This document shows positions 33,644 to 44,427 of a DNA stretch of 64,000 nt, in pieces (the stretch's first letter is position 1; each line of letters starts with the position of its first letter). The notes beneath the pieces are model-generated. The model was given only the letters and a program-made list of their open reading frames with translations, did not search any database and was not told where the DNA came from. The position numbers and the translations under genes were made by a program. The stretch is taken from NCBI GenBank assembly GCA_028456385.1, contig JALNQF010000065.1:1-64000 (forward strand). The letters are read 5' to 3'. The stretch comes from Ophiosphaerella korrae (lineage: Eukaryota; Ascomycota; Dothideomycetes; Pleosporales; Phaeosphaeriaceae).

Positions 33644-34507
33644 ATGGTCACTCCACCAGTGCACTTCTTTTCTCATGGCTCCACAATGATGCTCGGCGAG
33701 AAGTCCCGTTCCGCAGACTACTGGAAAGCGAGCGGCGACGAAGCCAACCGCCACGGCTTCAAAGGCATCATCATGATGGGGGCCCATTGGGATGCCCGCG
33801 GCACAAACCGCATCGACGTAGCGATGAATCCGAAGCCTGCTAAATCTCCCGTCGCATATGTCCACCCACGAAAATACAAAGATTACGAGCTCAACCCTGA
33901 TCTCGAGACCGGAAAGAAGTGCATCCAATTGCTAAATGAGGGGGGCATGGACGCGCAACCAAACGATTCTTTTGACTGGATCCACGACACTTACCTAATC
34001 CTGATACGCATGTTTCCGGAAAAGTGTCCTCCGACTACAATCATTAGCATGAACTCGCGCTTCGATCCACATCTTCATGCTCGCGTGGGCCAGATCATGG
34101 CCCCCTTGCGCGACCAGGGCTACCTTATTATTGGAACTGGCGGTGCCGTACACAATCTATATCGCAACCACTGGGGCCAAATGATCAGATACTCGGACAA
34201 TTTTGCCCAGCCTTACCCGCCCGAGGCCCCGATGATGGAGTTTAGACAAAGCGTAGAGGACGTGTTTATACGCAATTGTAAAAATGGGGCCAAGAAGGGC
34301 GCGTTGACAAGGGGAATCACGAGGCTGATGAAGCATCCCATGTTTAGAGATGCCCATGCAACTGATGATCATTATATGGCGGCATGTTTTGTGGCAGGCG
34401 TGGTAGATGGAAGCAGAAGAGAGGGCGATGAGTGTGTACTCGGGGCGGAGGATTGGGAATTAGTTAATATGTGTAACAGCCAGTTCACGATTGGAAAGTG
34501 GGCATAG
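33644..34507 (+). CDS. LigB/DODA-type extradiol ring-cleavage dioxygenase
   Basis: A 287-residue, single-exon member of the class III extradiol dioxygenase family (LigB, and the plant DOPA dioxygenase). These enzymes use non-haem iron to open catechol rings next to the hydroxyls. Family marks are FFSHGSTMM near the N-terminus (His7 region, iron ligand), GIIMMGAHWD (His48 region), FDWIHDTYLIL, GTGGAVHNL with another conserved His, and the C-terminal HYMAACFVAG. The length is normal and nothing is missing. It is divergent from the regulator and convergent with the CocE-type hydrolase. In context it is the best candidate for the ring-opening step of the local pathway. Confidence 0.9.
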   Translation: MVTPPVHFFSHGSTMMLGEKSRSADYWKASGDEANRHGFKGIIMMGAHWDARGTNRIDVAMNPKPAKSPVAYVHPRKYKDYELNPDLETGKKCIQLLNEGGMDAQPNDSFDWIHDTYLILIRMFPEKCPPTTIISMNSRFDPHLHARVGQIMAPLRDQGYLIIGTGGAVHNLYRNHWGQMIRYSDNFAQPYPPEAPMMEFRQSVEDVFIRNCKNGAKKGALTRGITRLMKHPMFRDAHATDDHYMAACFVAGVVDGSRREGDECVLGAEDWELVNMCNSQFTIGKWA

Positions 34508-34724
34508 TTGAATTGGCTTAGAAGATGCGAAGGAGAATGTTTGTCCCCGTTCTAACGATATCCATCATCAGCCGTGGAGCTTGTAAAGTTGTTAGTCTGT
34601 TACCTTCATTCTCTCGTGAATGGTTTTAATAATGATTAAAGGCATTTCAGTAGAACAGGGTCGTTCAATTTCAGATACTAAAGTCTTTCATTTGTGCAAT
34701 ACATTTCTATTTTTAAGTTCCAGC

Positions 34725-36577
34725 CTATTTAGGAGGTACAATCGGCAAGGTAACATAATTCACAAATTTCGGTCCAAAGTGCAGATGATTCAAGCCCGCG
34801 AAGACCTCCTCGCTCCTATCCTCCGGATGGTTATGCTGGAAGATACCACTTCCTTGTGTATCTCCACTGCTAACTTCAAATACAATCTTACCGCCCTTCT
34901 CAGCCACCACATTTGTCGGCCATACTTCCACGTCTACCGCATAGACATCTCCCGGGATAACAGGTTGTACATCTGTGCTGAAGTAGTCGCGCCATGGGAG
35001 ATGCTCACGGTGTTTAGGATGATTGGGGTTTGTTTTACGGAGGCTAACACGTAGCCAGCCTTTAGCAAGAGGGATGGGGTCTCCTGCTGTGCCTGTGTAG
35101 TAGACTTCCTTGCCCTCCGGAGAGATGTAGCGAAGCGTGAGGAATATATCAATGTCAGACGGCGTCGCACCTGTGGCATGTGGGGAGAGCGACACATTAA
35201 GGTGGGCGACGATATGGCCAGTGATCTCGGTCTCCTCCTCGAAAGGCGCAGTGGTGAATTGTATGACCTTTTGGTTGTCAAGAGTACCAAGAGCTTCATA
35301 CGATAGCTTTTGCAAGCGATTAGTGATGGGCTCTACTGGAGTCAGAGTCTGAGAGGGTGTGAGGAAGAACTTTGTGTATCGCGTTCGTGCAATAGGCCAC
35401 TCGTTCTCTGTTCTTCTTGTGTAAACTTTCTCTTTTTCAGCGTCGTCGAAGCCTACATCCCCTTTTCGCAAGACCATGTCGACTGCTGGAAGCTTTCCCT
35501 TGACGGACCAGCCAACTCGATCATCACCCTTGAGGAATGCATCGAGAAAACTCCGTTGTACCTCGACCTCCTCTTTGTAGTAAAAAGGTAAGTCGTGTCG
35601 GCCTGTGATCATTCTCAAGTACTTGAACTCAGACCCTGCGTGGGTGTACCCTTCGATATTGCCGCGGAGGTGAAGCAAAATCCCTCCCCAATTGCCAACC
35701 GAGAGCAGCGGTACTTCGATGTCACCCATATCGTACTCTTTACTGGCATAGTAAACCTCGTCTCGGAACTTGGATTTCGCAGTATCGATGGTCTGATCTT
35801 GTCGATTCTTCGCTCGTACTTCATCAGAAAGATTACCATCGACAGTATCTGGACCCCAGTTTCGCTCGGCCCGCCCCGGACGACCGTATTGGTTTGTGAT
35901 GACTTGACGATTCCACCAAAAGTCAATGAACTTGTTGCTCAAAATGCCTCCATGCCGACACCGATCGCGGTAGTAATCGCTCATGCCCTCCCAGGGGATG
36001 ACCGCTGCTAAACCCTTGGGTTTTCGCGCTGCTACGCGCCACTGTGACCCAGCATAGTAGCTAATGCCGAGCAATCCGACCTTGCCTGATGACCATGGCT
36101 GCTCAGCTGCCCATTCTACGACATCGAAGAAAGCTTCGCTTGTCCCTCGGGACATAGTGTCGAGGAACCCTGGAGATTGCCCAAGCCCTCGCTCGTCGGC
36201 GCGAACAATAACGTAGTCATGTTTCGTCCAAAAACCAGGATCTGGAGTTTCCCAGGCTGAGTGGTCGGAGTGATGCTCTGGGTTGACCTCAGAATAAGAT
36301 TTGCCGTGGAAGCTAACCTGTCATCAGCCTTGAAATGATGTACAGAACAGGTGGAGGAGACATACTCTTTATAATGGATGTCTTTGCCATAAGGCCCATA
36401 TGTCACAAGCACGGGGAGTTTTGTACCTTCTTTGGTTGACTTGGGTCGATAAACATTACACCGAATGATGCCTCTTGAAGTCGTCTTGAGTGGTACCGTG
36501 ACATTCTCCTCGAAAATATAAGGGAAGGATGATTCGTCCACGCGATAGGCGTCCTTGATCTCCAGTTGGTCAGACAT
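34725..36577 (-). CDS. CocE/NonD-type serine hydrolase (X-Pro dipeptidase family)
   Basis: A 599-residue alpha/beta-hydrolase of the cocaine esterase / glutaryl-7-ACA acylase / X-Pro dipeptidyl-peptidase group (S15). Exons 36366-36577 and 34725-36312 join in phase. The acceptor giving KDFHGKSY is chosen over an earlier AG because only it keeps the frame. The nucleophile elbow is LGISYYAG with Ser155. The oxyanion segment VLVTYGPYGKD precedes it, and the catalytic His is probably in GRHDLPFYY. The C-terminal third is the jelly-roll domain of the family. There is no signal peptide, so it is probably cytosolic. These enzymes cleave esters or amides of small molecules; which one is unknown here. 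Confidence 0.88.
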
Positions 36578-36875
36578 GGCGCAGGTGTTGTAGAATACGT
36601 AGTAGCCTACCTTTCAGAGCCTTGTGGGTATATAATGATAAATGCAGCGCATAGCGGGTACTGATAGTGTTGACGCATGGGTGTCCATGCATGGTGCAAG
36701 AGGGGTGGACTCGGAATGTGGAGGGGCAGGTCTGCGGCACCAATTCGGGCGGAGCAGCCGATCAACAATTGCAAGCAATTTTTCTGGCTCATGATGTGCC
36801 GTAGCGTAAGTAATATATTACTTGAGTTTTCCATTTCAAGATCATTCTAAGGTCAAAAATGCCAAAGTACCTAGA
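36578..36875. other. intergenic region, cupin 3' end and hydrolase promoter
   Basis: This 298-base spacer lies between two minus-strand genes. It contains the CocE-type hydrolase promoter and the cupin 3' end. Nothing else was seen. Confidence 0.4.
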
Positions 36876-37436
36876 TTAAGAACTTTTAGGAACCCCCTGC
36901 ATGTTCCCGTAGTCCTCCCCCAACACCTCTCCTCCAACCTCAACCGGCCTACATTCCTGCAAAACATACATCATCCTCGCCCAATTCGTAGTACTCAAAT
37001 TCCTCCACGCATGCATCGTGCCCCGCTGGATCGCCACATCTCCCCTTGTCATCCGCCTTGTCTCGCCCGAATCAAGCATAAGCTCGATGTCGCCCTCGAT
37101 GACAACGCCGTAGTCTAGCGATACGGTGCGGTGCATGGGGGATAGTTGGCCGGGCTCGATGTCGACAAAGCGGAGGACTGTGCCACCGGTTGCGACAAGG
37201 CCGGGTGGGCTGCTGAGATAAGGTTTGTACGTGTTGATGTCGGCGTCGGCGTTGAGGTCGACAGGGAAGCCTTTTGTGACATAGCCGAGACCGAATAATG
37301 CGCCGGGAATTTGTTCAAATTTATTTTCGTCGGAAAGGGCATCTGAGAAGATTGCTTTTTTAGTGGCTGGGTCATGGGTCGTGATAAAGCGTTTGAGTGG
37401 TGGTAGGTTGTTCTCTGTGGTGCTTTTGGATGTCAT
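36876..37436 (-). CDS. cupin-domain protein
   Basis: A 186-residue single-exon protein with one conserved cupin barrel. The two cupin blocks are MHRTVSLDYGVVIEGDIELM and RGDVAIQRGTMHAWRN. The first keeps a His followed by several residues and Glu, and the second keeps a His, as in metal-binding cupins. Small cupins of this sort act as dioxygenases, isomerases or ligand-binding proteins. It is transcribed away from the fumarylacetoacetase-family gene and sits between it and the CocE-type hydrolase, so it is likely part of the same metabolic unit. Its reaction is not deducible from sequence. Confidence 0.85.
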   Translation of the reverse strand: MTSKSTTENNLPPLKRFITTHDPATKKAIFSDALSDENKFEQIPGALFGLGYVTKGFPVDLNADADINTYKPYLSSPPGLVATGGTVLRFVDIEPGQLSPMHRTVSLDYGVVIEGDIELMLDSGETRRMTRGDVAIQRGTMHAWRNLSTTNWARMMYVLQECRPVEVGGEVLGEDYGNMQGVPKSS

Positions 37437-37915
37437 GTTGGATCTGATGGTCTGAGCAAGGCGATCGCTGAAGAGATGCTTGATGATAGTGATTATTGTA
37501 GTCTTGATTGAAAAAGGAGTTTAAGACAGAAATCGTGAATTGGACAGCTTAGGGTTGTTTGATGCCCATGCAAGTACCAAGTTTAGGGATGTGGAGGATG
37601 GACTGACAACCATCAAATGCCGACTGGAAGTCCGACATCATATCGGACCCCACTTTGTGTGGGGTATAGCACATACTGAGTAATCCTAACACGAAGAATT
37701 GTTTTGAAAGTACCTGCCGAGATAGGCGCTTGTATTTGAAAATGTTTTGGACCCTGGTGGCAGCATCGCATTGTCGGCGTCGAAGGCCGATGTGGAGGAC
37801 CCTGGTCCGAGTCAACAAGTAATCAGCAAACACAAGGACACCTTGTCTGGGTCTGGAAATCACACAATAATACTCCTCGGCAATTACACATATCCGTAAA
37901 GTAAAACAACAAACC
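37437..37915. promoter_or_regulatory. divergent promoter, cupin and FAH-family genes
   Basis: This 479-base region separates the start codons of the cupin gene (minus) and the FAH-family gene (plus). It likely drives both. No repeated operator was recognised. Confidence 0.5.
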
Positions 37916-39142
37916 ATGGCAGACTACGCCTCCCACTTCACCATCGCCAACATCCCATACGGCATCGCCAGCTCACCCACACGCCCAACACCCCAAGCTG
38001 CTACCCGGATCAACAACACCGTCATCTTCCTCTCAGAACTCAGTGCTACAACTCCCCTCACTCAAATCACCACCAACCCTCCTCTCCCCGCTATCTTTGC
38101 CCTCCCAACCCTCAACACCCTCGCCGCCCTCCCACCCACTATCCTCTCCCAGATCCGCGCCGCAATCATCTCAGCATATGCATCGAATCTGCACACCCCG
38201 TTCTCCGAGGACATACAAGCCGTAACACTCCACCTCCCAGTTTCCATTGGCGATTTCACAGACTACTCTGCGTCAGTCGCCCACGTGCTCAACGCGGGCG
38301 AAGCCGTGCTCGGCAAGCGCGAATTGCCCCCCGCGTTCCACGCATACCCAGTCGGATACGCAGGACGCTGTTCGTCGATTAGCGTTGCGCCAACAGATGT
38401 CGTGAGGCCGTTGGGGCAATACATTGAATCGTATGCAACGCTAGAGAAGAAGATTGTATTTGGGGCGTCGCGGGCGCTGGACTACGAGCTTGAGATTGGC
38501 GCTGTAATTGGGGTGCCGGTGGAGCCTGGGTCGAAGCTACATGCGCGGGACGCAGATGGCCATGTGTTTGGGTTTGTATTGGTGAATGATTGGTCAGCGA
38601 GGGATATCCAAGGGTTGGAGATGAACCCGTTAGGGCCGTTCAATGGGAAGAATTTTCGCACGAGTGTGAGTCCTTGGGTTGTTACGGTGGAGGCGTTGAG
38701 ACCTTTTGCAGTTAAGGCGCCGCAACGAATGAGCCCTGTAGCTGCGTTCATGGATGATGAGGCGGCACCGAATTATGACATTCGACTTACCGGCGAGATC
38801 AAGAGGAATGGAAACTCGACGACGACATGTAAGGTTGGTTTTGAGACTATGTATTGGACGTTTAGACATATGATCGCACATCATACGGTTGGTGGGTGTG
38901 GATTGAGGACAGGCGATTTGGTCGCGAGTGGGACGGTGAGTGGGGACAAGGAGAGTGAGCATGGGTGTTTGTTGGAGCTGACGAAAAATGGGAAGAAGGC
39001 GAGTGTGTTGAGTGATGGGAGCGAGTTGAGGTATCTTGAGGATGGAGACGAGGTGAAGTATACTGGGGTGATTGGCGATGGGAGCGCTGGTGTTGGATTT
39101 GGAGAGTGTGTTGGTGTGGTTAGGCCCGCGGTGCAGTGGTAG
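37916..39142 (+). CDS. fumarylacetoacetase (FAH) family hydrolase
   Basis: A 408-residue single-exon protein with the full layout of fumarylacetoacetate hydrolase. It has an N-terminal SH3-like domain (MADYASHFTIANIPYGIASS and following) and the catalytic beta-roll. Visible active-site stretches are VSIGDFTDYSAS, FHAYPVGYAGR, the metal-binding YELEIGAVIG, GFVLVNDWSARDIQ, GPFNGKNFRTSVSPW and LASGTVSG-like VASGTVSGDK. FAH cleaves fumarylacetoacetate to fumarate and acetoacetate at the end of tyrosine/phenylacetate breakdown. The length fits true FAH, but fungi often carry paralogues dedicated to other ring-cleavage products. Lack of homogentisate dioxygenase or maleylacetoacetate isomerase beside it, and the LigB enzyme nearby, favour such a paralogue. 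Confidence 0.9.
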   Translation: MADYASHFTIANIPYGIASSPTRPTPQAATRINNTVIFLSELSATTPLTQITTNPPLPAIFALPTLNTLAALPPTILSQIRAAIISAYASNLHTPFSEDIQAVTLHLPVSIGDFTDYSASVAHVLNAGEAVLGKRELPPAFHAYPVGYAGRCSSISVAPTDVVRPLGQYIESYATLEKKIVFGASRALDYELEIGAVIGVPVEPGSKLHARDADGHVFGFVLVNDWSARDIQGLEMNPLGPFNGKNFRTSVSPWVVTVEALRPFAVKAPQRMSPVAAFMDDEAAPNYDIRLTGEIKRNGNSTTTCKVGFETMYWTFRHMIAHHTVGGCGLRTGDLVASGTVSGDKESEHGCLLELTKNGKKASVLSDGSELRYLEDGDEVKYTGVIGDGSAGVGFGECVGVVRPAVQW

Positions 39143-39249
39143 GACAGGGCTATATTGGAGACGAGGCGACAGTAAAGTGAAATCAAGAATGGCAATTACA
39201 TCTACTTCACCTGTAATAAATAAATAAAAACTCGAATTGTAAATGGACA

Positions 39250-40137
39250 CTATCCCCTACGTCGAGTGCTGGGACTCTTGCCTGCAGCACTCGCATACGA
39301 GGGTATAGTGCCGCTCGATACGGCGCGTGCCATCTCCTTGCGGTCTCCAGCAATCGGCTTCGCGGCTTTCTTCGACGCGGTATCCTTAGAGGCCGGGGCA
39401 TTCCAGTAGTACACAACCTGAAGGAAGAGAATGAGGTTGAGCGCAAAGCCCGCGATGAAGCCGTAGAGAATGAGCGGGTCGTCGACTTCCTGAAGGGTGG
39501 TGAAGATGCGAGAGAGGGATCCGAGGAGGTAGTTGACGACAGCAAATGCACTCAACTGCCCTGTGCCACCCTCCATCCAGATGGTCAGGATCTGAGGCAC
39601 CTTGCTTGCCACGCCCAAGACGCCAGCAGTAGCCTGCAAGAGACTCAACCTCTCGTTGTCCACCCACTGCTCGTTGAAAAGCGCACTCCCGGCGGCAACC
39701 AGGCCACCAAGCCAAGCAGCGATACCGAGATTGTTGCCGCTGTACTTCAGGACCAGACTCGCAATCGCGATGTTCTGGATCAAGATAAGCGCCGTCTCGC
39801 CATACGTGCTAAACGGGAACTCGTGACGCGCATTGTACGATAGCGAGATGAGGTATGCGCTGGACTCAAGCAGGTACGACAGGAAGGAGAGGCCCTCAGC
39901 GGACTGCGAGTTGATGAGTTTAAGGAGCTGCGGCACTTTGACAATGGACGAGGCGCCGATGATGCCGATTCCGAGGCCCTTGGAGATGGCCAGCTTAAGA
40001 CACTCAGTGTGAGAGGGGTCGATATCGAGAAGAAGCGTCTTGTAGCATGCTGGGCCGATGAGCGAGGTCCCCAGCTCGGCAATGGGCTGGGGGAGATTGT
40101 GCGTGATAGGCTGCAGAATCGAGCGGACTGCGTCCAT
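39250..40137 (-). CDS. PQ-loop protein, MPDU1 (Lec35) family
   Basis: A 295-residue single-exon ER membrane protein with two PQ-loop repeats, SIVKVPQLLKLINSQSAEGL and SKVPQILTIWMEGG. These lie in two three-helix bundles, the layout of mannose-P-dolichol utilisation defect 1. In animals this protein is needed to use dolichol-phosphate mannose and glucose during glycan and GPI assembly. The C-terminal 50 residues are basic and Ser-rich and probably cytosolic. It converges with the FAH-family gene, with only 107 bases between stops, and appears to mark the return to housekeeping genes. Confidence 0.88.
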   Translation of the reverse strand: MDAVRSILQPITHNLPQPIAELGTSLIGPACYKTLLLDIDPSHTECLKLAISKGLGIGIIGASSIVKVPQLLKLINSQSAEGLSFLSYLLESSAYLISLSYNARHEFPFSTYGETALILIQNIAIASLVLKYSGNNLGIAAWLGGLVAAGSALFNEQWVDNERLSLLQATAGVLGVASKVPQILTIWMEGGTGQLSAFAVVNYLLGSLSRIFTTLQEVDDPLILYGFIAGFALNLILFLQVVYYWNAPASKDTASKKAAKPIAGDRKEMARAVSSGTIPSYASAAGKSPSTRRRG

Positions 40138-40532
40138 GTTGGCGATGCTGAGAGGGTGAGATGACAGTGAAGGACCTGGGATGATTGGCGTCGCTCCATA
40201 ACTTTTGGTTGCGCGCTGACGTAACCCTAACCCGCCACGTGCAGCCTACCCCTGACATCGCCTTATTCACAGGACACACCTTTCAGCTGCAATCTTGTTT
40301 CTACCGCATTGTAAAACATCGATACATATCTGCATTACTACTAACATTACGTATGGTCTCCTATCCTCCGTATCCTCTCCTAGAGCATAAACAAAAGAAG
40401 CATATCGTATAATACACATGGGCCCATCAATCAAGATCTATCGAACAGCCCAGAGGACGAAATGCAAGTGTCGAACAGCCAACAAGGGCAGATAAATCGA
40501 AGTCGCTGAGAGTAAATAACCTGGCCCATGAT
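40138..40532. other. intergenic region, MPDU1-like promoter and ERG4 3' end
   Basis: This 395-base spacer lies between two minus-strand genes. It holds the promoter of the MPDU1-like gene and the 3' untranslated region of ERG4. Two GTAACCCTAACCC-like bases near 40220 resemble a telomere repeat unit but are isolated. Confidence 0.4.
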
Positions 40533-42315
40533 TTAAAACACGTACTAGAACAGTATTAGCATAAACACATTCCACACGTCAGTCAGGTGCGAGCAGACTT
40601 ACTGGAATAAACAGGTACGGCACCTGCTTTTCGTACTCAACCCACGCCTCCCCATACTTAGCCCTACACTTCTCAATGTCGCGGATCGCACGATGAATAA
40701 TCATGCCTGCAAAAAACACCGAATAAAACCACGGAAACGGTGAGCTAAAGCCTGTAATCAAGCCCCAAGAAAGCGCAAAGAACAAATCGCAGGTATAATG
40801 AATCTTCCGTGCCTTGCCATACCAGCCGTCCGCAAGAATCTTAATTCCAGACTTTGTTTGGATGGTCTTTGGGTTTGCGATTCGGCCGTATTTGAAGTAG
40901 GGAAAGGTGGTACGCTCTTCGACAACGCCACGCTCTTCTTGGCGGAACTGGTTCTTCTGGCTGTTGGTCGTGTCCCAGATGTAGTAAAAGCCCAGGTAGG
41001 CAACGGTGAGGAGAGCGATGAACCATGACGGCCATGTGTACTCAGAGGGGTCATGAGTAGCAACGAAAAGAATGCAGTGGCAGTATGACAATGGCACACC
41101 TGCCATGTTCCAGAAAATGAGCATGAAGCCGAGTTTCTCATAGTACATATCCCAGGACGTGATAATCAGATGTTCGCCCTTGGAGCAAGCGCCGGCGTAG
41201 AGGTAATGGGCGAAGAGGAGGAAGACGGCCTCCATGGAAGGTTTGCCGTACATCTCGTATTGCTTCAGACATGTGCCAAGAGACAGGAAGAACAAGATGA
41301 ACCACGGAATGCGGACCTCAAGGAACATCTTGAAATCGAGAATGCCAAAAAGACGCGGGTTCAGCTCTGAGCCGAGGAAAAAATCCACAATCGGCGATCC
41401 AGTCATGCGGACAGTGACTCCGCGATACAGGGCGGACACGTAAGCGATAGTTGAGCACAGGAAGCCTGAGATGATAGCTACGCTCATGATGTGGCCAAAC
41501 TCGTCGATGAGCGTATAAACCTTGAAGATTCCCGTGAAATGGAGAACCAAGCTGATGACAATGCTAGAGTAGAACGACCACATAGCAGAGCAGTAGTAGT
41601 CGAGCTGCTTTCCACCGAGATGGGGTAGGCCCTTTCCTTTGCGGTAGACTCCAGGCATCAACATGTAAAATGCCATCTGTGCAAGCCCAAAGAACCAGTA
41701 GATCTGCCACGCACGATTGTTGGGGTATGCCTCCGTCTTGACCAGATGCCACATGTGTGCGAAGAACTCCTGCCAGCTTTGTCCTTCGGCAGGAGTCGGA
41801 AACTTTCCGTCGTAGAAGATGGATCCAATCCACATGTAGTACATGAGTGCAGGGAAGCAAATCATCATAGCGCTCATTCCGAGAGCACCGCCAAATTCGC
41901 TTTTGCCTCCTTCGTCCTTGGCCGGAAAGTTCTTCTCGGCCTCATCCTTCCAATCAAAGACGATCTCCTCCGCCTTCTTATCGACGTGTCCATTCGTGTG
42001 TCCGTTGGTGTGTCCGTTCGTGAACCCATTCGTGTGGCCATTCCCATTTGCATACCCGTTTCCATACCCGTTCGCATGTCCATCATCAATTTCCTCTGTC
42101 TTCACTCTTGCCTCCGGCTCTGGTGTCGTCTCATATGCGCTATCAACATCTGAAGCCAAAGACTTTCTCCGAGACTTGCGTCCTGGAGTCTCGACAAAGC
42201 CGGGTCGCGAAGGCTTGCTAAGCGCACATCAGCATTCACTTGTCTTAGATAAGCTACAGAATACGGCTTACACAGGTGTCTTGCCGGACTGAGATCGCGT
42301 CACTCGTAGCGACAT
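40533..42315 (-). CDS. ERG4: delta-24(28) sterol reductase ERG4
   Basis: Last enzyme of ergosterol synthesis: it reduces the C24(28) double bond with NADPH in the ER membrane. Exons 42272-42315, 40603-42217 and 40533-40544 give 556 residues. The final exon is only 12 bases. It supplies the residues YVF and a stop, which completes the family ending YLFIPYVF after a conserved [13 protein letters not shown]. Without it the frame would run on into intron sequence (VSLLAPD). The body has 8-10 membrane helices and the NADPH-binding C-terminal part [21 protein letters not shown]. The N-terminal 80 residues are cytosolic, with a Gly/Asn/His repeat region (NG-x-TNGH) encoded by a 12-base tandem repeat. 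Confidence 0.93.
41984..42079 (-). repeat. 12-base tandem repeat inside ERG4
   Basis: Imperfect head-to-tail copies of a 12-base unit (coding-strand form like ACGAACGGACAC) encode the repeated peptides [16 protein letters not shown] and TNGHTNGH near the ERG4 N-terminus. The copies differ mainly at third codon positions. The repeat number is likely to vary between strains. Confidence 0.7.
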
Positions 42316-43129
42316 GGTATGCTATGCGTATGGTTGTGGCGCCACTTCGATTCAGGGGTTGAAGGTGCAGCAAAAAGTCAAGGAATGAACGACTCGACAA
42401 AAAGGACAAAGACACGACAAAATGATTGTGAGGTGGAACGGTCACCGAACGATTGTTCGCGACGGTCGTGACGAACTACAATGGCAGACAGTGCAGAGGC
42501 GAAAGTCGTGTTCTAGTCTTTTGCCGGAAATTTGGTTGCTAGGCAAAGGAAGGAGGTGGCCAATCGGAGGGCAGGGGAATCTCCAGGCGACAAAAGTTCA
42601 CCACTCATTTGGCCACCGACATAATGGTTACGTCAAGATAGGATTCGTTCCAGTAAATTGATTTACCAATGCAATCATTAAATGGTGTGACAAGATAGGG
42701 AATTCACAAAATAACCCCTCCCAAACGAGAAAGCAACCCATAGACCCCCACATTGAAACTTCGAACCCGCTCTCGACTAGGGGTAGGGAAAGACATCAAG
42801 GTTTCCTTTTTGTCGTCTCTGATATTTAGACATTTTGCTTGTTTTACACTACTAATGTTAATAGTGAATACAATTCTATTGTACACCTCCACAACAGCGG
42901 AATTGCAAATCGCGATAGCCTTCTCACGCCACTCCATGCAATTACAACAAATGAGAATGTTCCAGGATTTCCGATCACAGGTAATCAGCTTTCAAACATG
43001 ACAGGGTCTGCGTTAGATAATATATTAACATTTCTCAACCTACCTGCTACTGGATCAACTATGGACAAGAAACAAAGGCTGAGGTTTTACATTGGCTTAA
43101 GGGATAGTCGTTGAATGTGAATATATCTA
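42316..43129. other. intergenic region, ERG4 promoter to transposon relic
   Basis: This stretch of about 800 bases is GC-normal near the ERG4 start and becomes AT-rich towards the transposase relic. It includes the ERG4 promoter. The AT-rich part may be the 5' portion of the same mobile element, but no protein similarity could be read. Confidence 0.45.
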
Positions 43130-43750
43130 CTCAAAACTGCTTGTTAGCCGGGAAACAGTGGTGTCGTAGGCAGAGTACTCCTTATGAGGCAAGTTTTTCA
43201 TCAGAAATTACCGTAGATGCTTTTCATGATCGTTCGAACACTTCTATGAGAGAAGTACAGTGATGTTTCAAAAGTTTTAGAATGCCAAGCCCAGCCTACT
43301 ATGCAACTCTTATCATTATGGAGAGAGATGAGAATACGCAAGAAGGTGGCTACTCCAGCCAAAGCTATATCGAGGCTCTTCACAGAGGCTTACTACTTAA
43401 CTAGCGGCGGTATTGGCTTTTTATGCAGGATAACACACCTATATATACCTCTGCGGTAACGAGGAGTTAGATAGCTCAACACCACATTACACCTATAACT
43501 TGGCCACCTTACTCACTTAACCTCAGCCCTATTGAGCACCTCTAGTAGCATCTCAAAAAGATGAATGTATAAGTACTACCTACAATATAATAACTCCTCA
43601 CAAGCTAAAGAGGAGCGGGAGGGCTTTTGGAGCGCGTTGAAGGAGTGCTGGCGGCGTATACCGGGTACGCTCATACACAAGCTTATCATGAGTATGCCGA
43701 GGAGAATTCGAGCTTGTAGGCGCGCACGAGGCTGGCAGACCAAATACTAA
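43130..43750 (+). pseudogene. Tc1/mariner transposase relic, RIP-damaged
   Basis: C-terminal two thirds of a Tc1/mariner-type (DDE superfamily) transposase, broken by stops. Recognisable blocks in order are GGYSSQSYIEAL and FMQDNTPIYTSAV (the second catalytic Asp region), WPPYSLNLSPIEHL (the third acidic region), and the C-terminal end FWSALKECWRRIPGTL through SMPRRIRACRRARGWQTKY. Several stops are TAG where the family has Trp (for example after IEHL), as expected from G-to-A change by RIP. A frameshift lies near 43560. The ends of the element were not identified. It cannot make a working transposase. Confidence 0.85.
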
Positions 43751-44427
43751 TTCAATCATCTTCAAATACATAAAAAACCCGAGTTCCTATATGATTTTAG
43801 GTGGTGGGTGGTGAACGATGAGCGTCAATTTCGTGCTGGGCGGCCCGTGCAAAAATATTCCAAACTTATGGCCTGATACTGTACTATAGAAATTGTCAGT
43901 GGTTATTGAAGTGTTGTAATGCGAGAGACTACCGCTGGAATAGTGGAGACTTGGCCATACCTATCACCTCAAAACCGTTAATTTTACGTGCATGCAAAGT
44001 TTCCTGGGCTCAGGGATGTGGTGAAAATAATTACAGCCACTTACACAATAGTAACAAATGATATACAACTAGGCTCTAGCTGAACACTTCCTCCAGGCCA
44101 ATCGACACCGTGGCTACTGAACATCCCTAACCTGGCTTTCACTATGAAACCCTACCACACAAATCCACTTTTGGTCCGTTGATATTCAATATCTGATTGG
44201 CAGTATGGACTGAGGCCATGGCCGAATTTCTGTCATGTCCAGACCCATCATAACTTAATTCGCAAACTCCTGTTGCTCTGACGAGAACAATATTCGTGTT
44301 AGAGTACATGCCACAGGCCCTGTGTTGCTGTGGTCGTTGGTGTACGGCACCATGCCTTCCTGCGTCCCACCCGGAGTGCTCGAAAAAGAGCAATGATACA
44401 ATTTTCATGAATGTTTTAATGCGAGCC
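43751..44427. other. intergenic region, relic flank and PAP2 3' end
   Basis: This AT-rich stretch follows the transposase relic and leads into the 3' untranslated region of the PAP2 phosphatase gene. Short frames here show no domain. The downstream inverted end of the element may lie here but was not found. Confidence 0.45.

Noticed and set aside
40215..40235. Telomere-like TAACCCTAACCC
   Set aside because: Only about two units inside a normal promoter region; a chance match, not an interstitial telomere.
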